Part shown: positions 1 to 7,541 of the stretch, one piece after another
Position numbering within the stretch: the first letter of the stretch is position 1
Layout of the letters: each line of letters starts with the position of its first letter
Assembly (NCBI GenBank): GCA_023249225.1
Contig: JAHFDA010000020.1
Coordinates: 1 to 41,757, forward strand
Origin: a bacterium
GTDB taxonomy: Bacteria > Margulisbacteria > Marinamargulisbacteria > JAHFDA01
DNA: 41,757 bases
Direction: 5' to 3'
Translations under genes and position numbers: made by a program
Notes under the pieces: model-generated
Told to the model about the DNA's origin: nothing
The model's database searches: none
Seen by the model: only the letters and a program-made list of their open reading frames with translations

Positions 1-1
1 G

Positions 2-733
2 GGTATTCACATTGCCAGCCGCTGTATTCCAGCCCAGAACCTGGGGGGCGATTTTTATGCCTATCTCGAACGCCACGGCGATGGCTTTCTTAAAAAGTCA
101 GCCACGCAAACGGGCGTGGTGGAATATCTTGGGCGCAACGAGACCATGCTGGGGGTGATTATCGGAGACGTGGCTGGCCATGGGGTCAGTTCGGCCCTGG
201 TGATGGCCTTAAGCAATGGCCTGATGACCGAAATGGGAAAAAATACCCGTTTACCCGGCCAGCTTTTAACGCAGTCCAATGAGCGCATCTACCATTACAT
301 CCACACCAGCAACATTCGGTATCTCACGGCTTTTTATGGAATTCTTTCGGTGGAAAGTGGTGTGTTCCGTTATGCCAAAGCAGGGCATGTCTGCCCCTAT
401 GTGCTGCGTCAGGACGGAAGCATCGAGGTGCTGGAGTCAGAAGGTATTTTTCTGGGCATGTACCCCCAGGAATCTTATGAAGAAAAGCATTGCGAACTGG
501 CCCCCGGAGATCGCCTGGTGTTGTTTACCGATGGCGTGACCGAATTGCGTAATCCACAAGGCGAGATGCTGGGCGAGGAGCGCCTTAAAGCGCTGGTGGC
601 ACAATACCGGTTTTTGCCGGTGGCTGAAGCGATCGAAAAAGTGTTCCGCAGTTTACAGGAATTTTCACGGGATGCGCCGGCGCGCGATGATCAGACGCTG
701 GTGATCATCGAATACCGGCCAGAGACTCCCTAA
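2..733 (+). CDS. PP2C/SpoIIE-type serine phosphatase, RsbU-like (5' end outside window)
   Basis: The C-terminal 243 residues of a metal-dependent phosphatase of the RsbU/SpoIIE class, which dephosphorylates anti-anti-sigma factors in partner-switching stress cascades. The frame is open to the first base, so the N-terminus (usually a sensor or receiver domain) is missing. Visible family marks: PAQNLGGDFYA near residues 10-20, the metal-binding GDVAGHG (Asp56 of the visible part), LFTDGVTE (Asp177) and the C-terminal RDDQTLVII (Asp229/Asp230). Its stop overlaps by 4 bp the stop of a convergent SigB/SigF-type sigma factor, which fits a shared stress-signalling role. No antisigma kinase or STAS anti-antisigma gene is visible in the window. 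The family call is firm; the target is inferred. Confidence 0.9.
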   Translation, partial: GIHIASRCIPAQNLGGDFYAYLERHGDGFLKKSATQTGVVEYLGRNETMLGVIIGDVAGHGVSSALVMALSNGLMTEMGKNTRLPGQLLTQSNERIYHYIHTSNIRYLTAFYGILSVESGVFRYAKAGHVCPYVLRQDGSIEVLESEGIFLGMYPQESYEEKHCELAPGDRLVLFTDGVTELRNPQGEMLGEERLKALVAQYRFLPVAEAIEKVFRSLQEFSRDAPARDDQTLVIIEYRPETP

Positions 734-1488
734 CGGCGCATGGCGCGTTGAATTTTTTTAAGTGAAAACGTCAGCAGACGTGAAATATGCATCTGTGACA
801 GGTTCAGACGTTCAGCAATTTCTACCTGGGTCAGGTTTTCGTAATAACGCAGATAGATGATGCGCTGTTCGCGCGGATCCAGGGTGCCCATGGCCTGGCG
901 CAGGCTTTCGCGGTCGATCACAAACTCGTCGTCGCTGGATTCTCCCAGGCTGTCGATCAGCGACACATTGCTTTGCGAGCCGTCTTTGCTACTGGGGCCA
1001 TAAGACGGGCTGTCGAGGCTAAGGGTGTTGTAACTTTGATTGACTTCCATGGCCTCAAGCACATCGTCTTCGGTGCATTCCACCAGGGCAGAAATTTCGC
1101 TGATGGTGGGCGAGCTGCCATGTTCATAGCTGTATTTTTTAATCACGGTGCGGATCTTGCTGTTGAGCTCCTGCAATTTGCGGGGCACCTTGATTAACTT
1201 GCTTTTATCGCGAAAGTAATGTTTGATCTCACCGATAATTTTGGGGGTGGCGTAGGTGGTAAATTCCACATCGCGTTCCGGACTAAAATGGTCTACCGCC
1301 TTCATCAGGCCAATGGTGCCCACCTGTACCAGATCTTCAATTTCTTCACGCCGGTAAGAAAATTTGCGGGCGATGTATTCCACCAGGTGGCTGTAACTTA
1401 AAACGATTTCATCTTTAAGTTTGGGGTTGGGACGTTTACGGTAGCGCTCCAGCTGATCGCGCTTGGACGTTTTACCAACGGGTTTCAT
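730..1488 (-). CDS. SigB/SigF-type (group 3) RNA polymerase sigma factor
   Basis: A 252-residue sigma-70 family protein of the SigB/SigF/FliA group. Region 2 is clear around residues 25-100: EDLVQVGTIGLMKAVDHF for core binding, then TYATPKIIGEIKHYFRDKS for -10 recognition. Region 3 follows at about 101-155, then a Ser/Asp-rich linker at 158-187. Region 4 is at about 193-252, with the helix-turn-helix LTQVEIAERLNLSQMHISRLL. Region 1.1 is absent, as usual for alternative sigma factors. The gene is convergent with the RsbU-like phosphatase and divergent from murE across 68 bp. A TATGAT hexamer on the minus strand (1502-1497) lies 8 nt before the ATG. The likely role is a general stress or envelope-stress regulon; its promoter targets cannot be read from here. 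Confidence 0.93.
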   Translation of the reverse strand: MKPVGKTSKRDQLERYRKRPNPKLKDEIVLSYSHLVEYIARKFSYRREEIEDLVQVGTIGLMKAVDHFSPERDVEFTTYATPKIIGEIKHYFRDKSKLIKVPRKLQELNSKIRTVIKKYSYEHGSSPTISEISALVECTEDDVLEAMEVNQSYNTLSLDSPSYGPSSKDGSQSNVSLIDSLGESSDDEFVIDRESLRQAMGTLDPREQRIIYLRYYENLTQVEIAERLNLSQMHISRLLTFSLKKIQRAMRR

Positions 1489-1534
1489 ATTTTCTCATCA
1501 TACAATATCCCCGTGGACCCCTGCTGTATTGGGA

Positions 1535-1540
1535 TATAAT
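1535..1540 (+). promoter_or_regulatory. Candidate -10 (TATAAT) for murE
   Basis: A perfect TATAAT lies in the 68-bp gap between the divergent sigma-factor and murE genes. Transcription would start near 1547, leaving a leader of about 10 nt without a Shine-Dalgarno sequence before the ATG at 1557. No convincing -35 was found at 16-18 bp spacing. Confidence 0.45.
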
Positions 1541-1556
1541 AAGAAACAGCCTGCCT

Positions 1557-2783
1557 ATGGCGTTTCAGTACGACTCGCGCAAACTTACCGCTGGAGATAT
1601 TTTCTTGTGCTTGCCGGGCGGTGAATCTTATGTCGAAGACGCCCGGCGGCGGGGCGCAATTGAGATACGCCGGGTGACCCGTGCGGAGATGGCTTGCTTG
1701 GCATCCGAAGTCTATGGCCACCCCAGCAAGACCCTGACCGTTCTGGGTGTGACCGGCACCAACGGCAAGACCACCACCGTCACGTTGCTGGGCCAGATTT
1801 TGTTTAAGGCTGGCTTTAAGCCGGTGGTTTCGGGCACGCTGACCGGCAATCTCACCACGCCCGAATCCCTCGACCTACAGCAGCAGATGGCCGTTGCCCT
1901 GACCCAGGGAGCCACGCATTTTGTGATGGAAGTCTCTAGCCATGGCATTGCCCAGGAGCGCGTTGCTGCGATCCAGTTTGCGGGCAAGGGACTCACCAAT
2001 ATGACGCAGGATCACCTGGACTTTCATCAAACGATAGAGGCTTACCGTGCCACGAAACTAGGTTTTATGCGTGAGTATCCAGGCTGGTCGGTCTTGCCTG
2101 AAGACTATCGCTCAATCACCTTGCCGAGCGGGTTTCCGCTGCTGGGGGACTTTAACCGCCAGAATGCGCAGTTGGCCAAGGCCATGGCGTTGCGTACAGG
2201 GTTAAAGGCGTCTGTCATTGATGCAGCTTTAAAAGATGCCCAGGCTCCCAAGGGACGTTTTGAACCGGTCGATACGCAGGGCCTTGGATTTACGGTTGTC
2301 GTGGACTATGCTCACGCGCCTGACGGCATTCAACAGGTACTACAAACAGCGCGACAAGTCATGGTAGAGCAGAAAATGAACGGTCGGCTGTGGATCATGT
2401 TTGGTTGCGGCGGTGATCGGGACCGAAGCAAACGGCCTATCATGGGCGGACTGGCGGCGCAGCTGGCGGATTGCGTGGTGGTGACCTCGGACAATCCGCG
2501 TACCGAAGATCCCGATACAATTATTCAGGAAATTTTGGTGGGGATTCCGGAGAATCGAAGGGCGAAGGGCGATGACCGGGGATCGAAGGTCGAGGTGATT
2601 GTGGATCGACGTGAGGCGATTTGTTTTGTGGTCAACCGTGCGCAAGTTGGAGACTTTGTCGTTGTAGCGGGCAAGGGGCATGAGGATTATCAAATTGTTG
2701 GAGCCCAAAAGATTCATTTTGATGATTGTGAAGAAGTGAAAAAGGCTCTTCAAGAGCGAGTAAAACGCAATCTTCCCCTATAA
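1557..2783 (+). CDS. murE: MurE, UDP-MurNAc-tripeptide synthetase (meso-DAP type), compact
   Basis: ATP-dependent cytoplasmic ligase adding the third amino acid to UDP-MurNAc-L-Ala-D-Glu. It has 408 residues against about 490 in most bacteria. It begins almost at the DSRK motif (residues 6-9), so roughly 25 N-terminal residues are missing, and the region after HQTIEAYRATK is short. Conserved elements are the P-loop GTNGKTT (67-73), MEVSSHG, NMTQDHLDFH, VDYAHAPDG, FGCGGDRD and GKGHEDYQ. DNPR at 312-315 is the signature of meso-diaminopimelate specificity. Residues 332-346 are a charged insert encoded by a 7-bp-period repeat. The ATG is preceded by TATAAT but no ribosome site. It is the first cell-wall gene here; ftsI is not upstream. 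Confidence 0.95.
   Translation: MAFQYDSRKLTAGDIFLCLPGGESYVEDARRRGAIEIRRVTRAEMACLASEVYGHPSKTLTVLGVTGTNGKTTTVTLLGQILFKAGFKPVVSGTLTGNLTTPESLDLQQQMAVALTQGATHFVMEVSSHGIAQERVAAIQFAGKGLTNMTQDHLDFHQTIEAYRATKLGFMREYPGWSVLPEDYRSITLPSGFPLLGDFNRQNAQLAKAMALRTGLKASVIDAALKDAQAPKGRFEPVDTQGLGFTVVVDYAHAPDGIQQVLQTARQVMVEQKMNGRLWIMFGCGGDRDRSKRPIMGGLAAQLADCVVVTSDNPRTEDPDTIIQEILVGIPENRRAKGDDRGSKVEVIVDRREAICFVVNRAQVGDFVVVAGKGHEDYQIVGAQKIHFDDCEEVKKALQERVKRNLPL
2552..2593 (+). repeat. 7-bp-period low-complexity repeat inside murE
   Basis: Six consecutive heptamers: two identical AGGGCGA units flanked by the related GAATCGA, TGACCGG, GGATCGA and AGGTCGA. The 42 bp equals 14 codons, so the reading frame is kept. It encodes a charged Arg/Lys/Asp/Gly-rich insert between the DNPR motif region and the next MurE strand, where E. 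coli MurE has a shorter loop. Confidence 0.6.
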
Positions 2784-2822
2784 TAGAAAAAGCATCTAAA
2801 TCTGTAATACGGAGGATCTGTT

Positions 2823-3047
2823 ATGCAAGACTACTATTACAAGGTTGTCATCGAGGCGCAACGCGAGGGTGGTTTTACGGCTTACGTGCCCACGTTGCCG
2901 GGGTGTGTTTCCGAAGGTGAAAACTACCAAGAGACGGTCGATAATATTACCGAGGCTCTGGAGCTTTACCTGGAAACGTTAAAGGAGCGTAAACAACGCA
3001 TCAAACCGGATAATATCCGCTTTTCGGAGATTTGTGTCAGTCTATGA
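2823..3047 (+). CDS. hicB: HicB-family antitoxin-like protein
   Basis: A 74-residue single-domain HicB (UPF0150) protein. The partial RNase-H-like fold is recognisable from YYYKVVIEAQREGGFTAYVPTLPGC followed by GENYQETVDNITEALELYLE. HicB proteins neutralise the HicA mRNA-interferase toxin. No C-terminal DNA-binding domain is present, as in short HicBs. A strong Shine-Dalgarno (GGAGG at 2811-2815, 7 nt before ATG) distinguishes it from most genes here. A TATAAT sits at 2779-2784. Its stop overlaps (ATGA) the start of a truncated hicA. The pair splits murE from murF and was probably a late insertion into the dcw run. Confidence 0.88.
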   Translation: MQDYYYKVVIEAQREGGFTAYVPTLPGCVSEGENYQETVDNITEALELYLETLKERKQRIKPDNIRFSEICVSL

Positions 3048-3124
3048 GCCAGCATCTGCCCGCTTTGAAGCCAAAGCAACTGATCAAGGTGTTGCACAAG
3101 TTAGGATTTCGGTTGCATCTTTGA
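3044..3124 (+). pseudogene. hicA: Truncated hicA toxin (N-terminal 26 codons only)
   Basis: An ATG overlapping the hicB stop opens a 26-codon frame reading MSQHLPALKPKQLIKVLHKL, then GFRLHL and TGA. HicA toxins start this way, with (L)PxLKPKxLIKxLxKxGF, and then continue with the catalytic GSHxxY/F segment. That segment is absent here, because the frame stops where the arginine/glutamine and active-site histidine would follow. murF begins only about 16 nt later. The toxin is therefore almost certainly inactive and the antitoxin an orphan at this locus. It is too short to be called from length alone; the call rests on the match to the HicA N-terminus and on position. Confidence 0.72.
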
Positions 3125-3140
3125 GTGTTTGGAGTCATTT

Positions 3141-4289
3141 TTGACCCGTTATTCCATAGATACTCGCACACTCCAAGCCGGTGACATATTTATTCCCGTC
3201 AAAGGCGAACATTTTGACGGCCACGACTTTATTGACGAAGCCCGGCGCAAGGGGGCTGCGCACATTCTTGATGTGGAGCTGGGGCCCTTTGCGGCGGAGC
3301 ATCGGCGCAAGTTCAACATTCCCGTGATTGGCGTCACGGGCAGTGCCGGCAAGACCACGGTTAAAAATATGTTGGGTGCCGTGCTTGCTCAAAAATTTAA
3401 TGTGCAGGTCAGTGAACACAATCAAAATAACGAGGTCGGCGTGCCGCTTACGCTGCTTAAAATCGATGCCCAAACCCAGGTGGCGGTCATCGAAATGGCG
3501 TTGCGGCATACGGGTGACCTGAAACTTTTGGCCGAATGGGCCTTGCCCACCCATGCCTTGGTGACGCAGGTGGGACATACGCACCTGGCGCAGTTTTGTG
3601 ACCGTCCTGCGTTGGCCCGGGCCAAGGCAGAAATCTTTGACGCTGATCCGGCTCCGCAGAAGGCGTTTATCAATCGCCAGGATGATTTTTCAGACCTCTT
3701 GACTGCGCACGCCCGCCTGCGTCAGGCGCAAGTCATCTACTTTGATGGCCAGGATGCCTTTGCTCAAAATCGGGCGGCCGTTGCAGCCGTGGCAAAAGAT
3801 TTTGGCTTGAATGACACTCAAATCGAGGAGGGTCTCCGGCAGGTGCCTGCTTCGCCGCATCGTTTGGCGATCGAAACTTTATCAGGCGGACTGACTTTGA
3901 TAGATGATTCTTACAACGCAAATCCTGCTGCGATGCGGGCTGCCAGCCTGTATGCCCGCCAGTATTTGCATGCCCGGCCCATGGGGGCGGTGTTTGGGGA
4001 CATGCTTGAACTGGGTGACGAGGCGCTGCGCCTGCATCAAGAATTTATGGATTGGTTTGCGCATGAGATTCCCTGCGCATGGTTGCTGTGGGTAGGTGCT
4101 TTTGGGCCGCAGCTGCGCTTTTCAGCTCATCTGACCACGCATTGTGCGTCGACTTGGCAACAAGCCTTGCCCTGGGTTCAAGGCCAGTTACCACGCTGCA
4201 ATGGTGTCCTTGTCAAAGGTTCGCGGGGGATGGCTTTGGACGGATTGGTGGCTGCGCTGCAAGCCGACAAAGCTAAAACGAATGGATAA
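3141..4289 (+). CDS. murF: MurF, UDP-MurNAc-tripeptide:D-Ala-D-Ala ligase, compact
   Basis: ATP-dependent cytoplasmic ligase completing the UDP-MurNAc-pentapeptide. At 382 residues it is shorter than the usual ~450. It starts at the DTRTLQAGDIF motif and lacks about 20 N-terminal residues, and its central domain is also trimmed. Motifs: GSAGKTT P-loop (residues 67-73), NQNNEVGVPLTLL, HTHLAQF, DDSYNANPAAM, GDMLELG and VKGSRGMALD. The TTG at 3141 is chosen because GGAG (3131-3134) lies 6 nt before it. A TTG at 3129 would add four residues but has no ribosome site. It follows the hicBA remnant by 16 nt and overlaps mraY by 8 nt. Confidence 0.93.
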   Translation: MTRYSIDTRTLQAGDIFIPVKGEHFDGHDFIDEARRKGAAHILDVELGPFAAEHRRKFNIPVIGVTGSAGKTTVKNMLGAVLAQKFNVQVSEHNQNNEVGVPLTLLKIDAQTQVAVIEMALRHTGDLKLLAEWALPTHALVTQVGHTHLAQFCDRPALARAKAEIFDADPAPQKAFINRQDDFSDLLTAHARLRQAQVIYFDGQDAFAQNRAAVAAVAKDFGLNDTQIEEGLRQVPASPHRLAIETLSGGLTLIDDSYNANPAAMRAASLYARQYLHARPMGAVFGDMLELGDEALRLHQEFMDWFAHEIPCAWLLWVGAFGPQLRFSAHLTTHCASTWQQALPWVQGQLPRCNGVLVKGSRGMALDGLVAALQADKAKTNG

Positions 4290-5235
4290 ACTGCTCTTGG
4301 TTTTGGCGGGGATTTTTTTGGGGGGCGTGGGCTTACATGCGGCTTGCCTGGTGTGCCTGCGGCATTTTCAGATTGGACAACCGATTCGCTCGGAGGGGCC
4401 GAAAGCTCATCATGCCAAACAAGGTACCCCCACCATGGGAGGTCTGGCTCTGCTGGCTACCTTTTATGGTGGTGCCGTGCTGCTTTTAAGATCCTGGTCT
4501 TTGGATGTGCAATTGGCATTGGCGTTTACCGGTCTTTATGCGCTGATCGGCTTTGTAGATGATGTGCTTAAAATTGTACGTAAACATAACCAGGGCTTAA
4601 GCAGTCTACAAAAGATGGTGGCTTTGTTGCTTGCTGCCGGAGGTCTGGCCTGGGCCCTTGATCACTTTTTGTATATGCATGTCTTGCGCGAGCTGTTCCA
4701 CTCACCGTGGTTGTTTTACGGGTGGGTCTTGCTGGTATGTTCGGGTACGGCCAATGCCTTTAACATTACAGATGGACTCGATGGCTTGGCCGCCTTGTGC
4801 CTGATTCCCGTGTTTTTGGTGCTGGCCTTTGGTTGCGTGGAACAAAACTTTATGGATCTGGCCCGTCTGTGCATACTGGCGGCGGTGGCCTGCGTGTGCT
4901 TTTTGGTCTTTAACTGGCATCCGGCCAAAATGTTTATGGGTGAGGCTGGCATCCTGGCCCTGGGTGGATTGGCGGCAGCGGTAGCGCTGATGGCAGGGCT
5001 CGAGTGGGTCTTGCTTATGGCGGGTGCAGTGTGTGTGGCCGAAACACTTTCGGTGCTGGCACAGGTGCTGTATTTTAAGTACAGCGGAGGCCAGCGTATT
5101 TTTAAAATGAGTCCTTTACATCACCATTTTGAACTGTCTGGTTGGAGTGAGGCCCGGGTGGTGCGGGTTTTTGGGGGGCTGTCCTGGCTCTGCGCTTTGC
5201 TGGCGCTCATGTTGCTGCGCCGTTTGCTGTGGTAA
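4282..5235 (+). CDS. mraY: MraY, phospho-MurNAc-pentapeptide translocase, with altered MGD motif
   Basis: Polytopic membrane enzyme transferring phospho-MurNAc-pentapeptide to undecaprenyl phosphate to form lipid I. It has 317 residues with about ten hydrophobic segments. Hallmarks: GPKAHHAKQGTPTMGG, FVDDVLK (Asp93/Asp94), NAFNITDGLDGLA and MSPLHHHFELSGWSEARVV. One catalytic motif is unusual: the FMGDxGS segment reads FMGEAGI, with Glu221 replacing the Mg2+-binding aspartate (Asp267 in E. coli numbering). The start is the ATG at 4282 overlapping the murF end; a longer in-frame GTG at 4144 lies deep inside murF and is rejected. The stop shares one base with the murD ATG. Confidence 0.94.
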   Translation: MDKLLLVLAGIFLGGVGLHAACLVCLRHFQIGQPIRSEGPKAHHAKQGTPTMGGLALLATFYGGAVLLLRSWSLDVQLALAFTGLYALIGFVDDVLKIVRKHNQGLSSLQKMVALLLAAGGLAWALDHFLYMHVLRELFHSPWLFYGWVLLVCSGTANAFNITDGLDGLAALCLIPVFLVLAFGCVEQNFMDLARLCILAAVACVCFLVFNWHPAKMFMGEAGILALGGLAAAVALMAGLEWVLLMAGAVCVAETLSVLAQVLYFKYSGGQRIFKMSPLHHHFELSGWSEARVVRVFGGLSWLCALLALMLLRRLLW

Positions 5236-6434
5236 TGGACAAAAAATTTCCGCACAAAATTGGTATTTTGGGACCGGATGGCGTCACGGGCCAGGCTGTT
5301 CAAGCGGCCATCCGGCGTTTGGGAAAACCATTTGCGCTGGTGGCTCCCGCCGAGGCCGATATTGTGGTGGCCTCGCCAGGGATTCCATACTGGCAGTACC
5401 CCAAACTGCGTGCGCCCGTGGTCAGCGAAATTGAATGGGCCTATCGCTGGCTTGCGGCGCGGCGGCCCAAGGCTACCTGGGTAGCGGTGACCGGGACAAA
5501 CGGAAAAACCACCGTCACGTCCTTAATCGCCCACCTGACGGGCTTGAGTGTTTCTGGAAATATCGGACGGCCATTGGCAGATTGGGTCGGCAAGCAGGTC
5601 TTTCCAAAAGGCTGGGTCGTTGAATTGAGTAGCTTTCAGCTTTATGGCACGTTTTATTTTCATCCGTGCGTGGCGTTGCTGACCAACATGACCCCGGATC
5701 ATCTCGATTGGCACAAAACTTTAAAGCATTACATCGATTGCAAGCGCAAAGTGTTTGCGAGGCAGACGCGGCAGGATATGGCCATCGGCTGGATCGATGA
5801 TCCCCACGTGGCACGTTTGTTTAAGCGCTTATCCAGTCGCAAGCATGGGTATACCCTGGTGCAAGCCAGGGCCTTTGATTTTAAGCATCACTTGCCCGGA
5901 GACCATAACTGCTTAAATGTGCTTTCAGCTTGCCGGGCAGCCCAGGCTTTGGGTATTTCAGAGGCGGTGATCCGGCGCCGACTGCAGCGCTTTCGGGGTG
6001 TGCCACACCGCATTGAACTGGTTCGTACCCTCAAGCATTCGCGTATTTATAACGACAGCAAGTCTACGAGCCCCATTTGTACGGCGGTGGCGCTTGAGGC
6101 CATGACCCGGTCGGTGGTGCTTTTGGTGGGTGGCAAAGACAAGGGGCTTTCACTGACACCCATTATTCAAAGTTCCGGACTCGGACAGGTGCGGTGCATG
6201 GTGGCTTACGGCGATGCGGGTAAACGTTTTGTCAGCGAAATAGCTCCGCACCTGGAGCGGCGGCCGGTTTATGTCAAACCCTTTAAAGCAGCGGTGGCGC
6301 GTGGACTCAAGCTTTTGCGTCCGGGAGAAGATTTTTTGCTTTCGCCCGGTTGCAGCAGTTTTGACCAATTTAAAAATTTTGAAGAACGTGGAGATGTCTT
6401 TAAGATAATAATAAGAGACCATGCACATTCATAA
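5235..6434 (+). CDS. murD: MurD, UDP-MurNAc-L-alanine:D-glutamate ligase
   Basis: Cytoplasmic ATP-dependent ligase adding D-Glu to UDP-MurNAc-L-Ala. It has 399 residues against about 440 in E. coli. Motifs: an N-terminal nucleotide-sugar-binding segment KIGILGPDGVTG, P-loop GTNGKTT (87-93), ELSSFQL, NMTPDHLDWH, YNDSKSTSP (MurD-type, versus VDYAHAPD in MurE), GGKDKG and SPGCSSFDQFKNFEERG. The ATG overlaps the mraY stop (TAATG). A GTG six bases upstream would add two residues. The 3' end overlaps ftsW by 14 nt, implying translational coupling along the run. Confidence 0.95.
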   Translation: MDKKFPHKIGILGPDGVTGQAVQAAIRRLGKPFALVAPAEADIVVASPGIPYWQYPKLRAPVVSEIEWAYRWLAARRPKATWVAVTGTNGKTTVTSLIAHLTGLSVSGNIGRPLADWVGKQVFPKGWVVELSSFQLYGTFYFHPCVALLTNMTPDHLDWHKTLKHYIDCKRKVFARQTRQDMAIGWIDDPHVARLFKRLSSRKHGYTLVQARAFDFKHHLPGDHNCLNVLSACRAAQALGISEAVIRRRLQRFRGVPHRIELVRTLKHSRIYNDSKSTSPICTAVALEAMTRSVVLLVGGKDKGLSLTPIIQSSGLGQVRCMVAYGDAGKRFVSEIAPHLERRPVYVKPFKAAVARGLKLLRPGEDFLLSPGCSSFDQFKNFEERGDVFKIIIRDHAHS

Positions 6435-7530
6435 ACCCCAGATCAGTTTTCCGCTGCCCGATCCGTATTTGATCTTTGCAGCTTTGGCGCTGGTCATGAT
6501 GGGTTTTGTGTTTGTGTTTAGTACCAGCACGGTGGTGGCCGAAAGCCACTTTAATGATCCTTATTATTTTACCGTCAAACATCTGATTTATGCTGCCATG
6601 GGAGTGGCGGCTTTTGTGGGATGCTATATCACCGGTCCAGAACGCTTGCGCCGTTTTAGTGCCTTGGCTCTAATGATATGCGTCATTCTGCTGGCACTGG
6701 TCTATGTACCGGGGGTGGGTCTGGAGGTGGGCGGCGCCATGCGCTGGGTACGTCTGGGTCCCTGGTCTTTTCAGCCCAGCGAGTTGCTTAAGCTTGTGGT
6801 GCCTTTATATGTGGCACATGCGTTGTGCAATAAGGGCAAGGTCAGTCCGTCGCTTTTAAAGGGGATTTTGCCTATTTTACTCTTTATTGCGCCCTCCATT
6901 TTGCTTGTGCTGCTACAACCCGATTTGGGCACGGTGGTGGTGCTGGTGGCGGTTGTCTTTGCCATGGTGTGGGTGACGGGAGTTTCCTGGCGCGTGTTTT
7001 TTGCCTTGGCCTTTGGGGGAGGCAGTCTGATGGTTTGGCAGGTTTTGACACATCCTTACCAGTTTCGTCGGATTTTGGCCTTTTTAAATCCATGGGCAGA
7101 TCCGCAAGGCATTAGTTTTCACCTGATCCAATCATGGATGGCCATTGGCAGCGGTGGTTTTTGGGGTCAGGGCTTGGGCAATAGCAAACTCAAGTATTTT
7201 TATCTACCACAGCAGTACACCGATTTTATTTTTGCGGTCATCTGCGAGGAAGGCGGATTTGTGGCGGCACTGTTGCTGTTGCTGTTGCTAATGGTGCTGG
7301 CCGCACGCTGTTTTAGGGTGGCGATCTTGCACCACGATCCGTTTCAGAGGCTGCTGGCCACCGGGCTTTCGGTCTCGATCATCGGCCAAAGTCTGCTCAA
7401 CATTGGCGTCGTGGTCGGACTACTTCCCACCACGGGTATTCCCTTGCCGCTGGTTAGTTTTGGGGGCACTTCACTGCTGGTGACCTGTGTGGCTTTGGGA
7501 TGGCTGGCACGGATGTCGAGCCAGGTTTAA
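6421..7530 (+). CDS. ftsW: FtsW/SEDS-family peptidoglycan glycosyltransferase
   Basis: Polytopic SEDS protein polymerising lipid II, for septal growth if it is FtsW. It has 369 residues with about ten membrane spans. SEDS marks: GGAMRWVRLGPWSFQPSELLK, LLQPDLGT, YQFRRILAFLNPW, GSGGFWGQGLGNS, the catalytic QQYTDFIFAV (Asp268), CEEGGF and GLLPTTGIPLPLVSFGGTS. FtsW rather than RodA is preferred because it follows murD directly, the standard dcw order. It is unusual that murG and murC do not follow: the next gene, 11 bp on, runs on the opposite strand. No terminator is visible in that gap. Confidence 0.92.
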   Translation: MHIHKPQISFPLPDPYLIFAALALVMMGFVFVFSTSTVVAESHFNDPYYFTVKHLIYAAMGVAAFVGCYITGPERLRRFSALALMICVILLALVYVPGVGLEVGGAMRWVRLGPWSFQPSELLKLVVPLYVAHALCNKGKVSPSLLKGILPILLFIAPSILLVLLQPDLGTVVVLVAVVFAMVWVTGVSWRVFFALAFGGGSLMVWQVLTHPYQFRRILAFLNPWADPQGISFHLIQSWMAIGSGGFWGQGLGNSKLKYFYLPQQYTDFIFAVICEEGGFVAALLLLLLLMVLAARCFRVAILHHDPFQRLLATGLSVSIIGQSLLNIGVVVGLLPTTGIPLPLVSFGGTSLLVTCVALGWLARMSSQV

Positions 7531-7541
7531 AGCACTGGCGG

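Noticed and set aside
1485-1721. Minus-strand frame across the sigma/murE gap
   Set aside because: It mostly shadows murE, has no recognisable domain, and runs through the divergent promoter region.
4144-4281. N-terminal extension of MraY
   Set aside because: It lies within the murF coding sequence in another frame and is not hydrophobic as MraY N-termini are.
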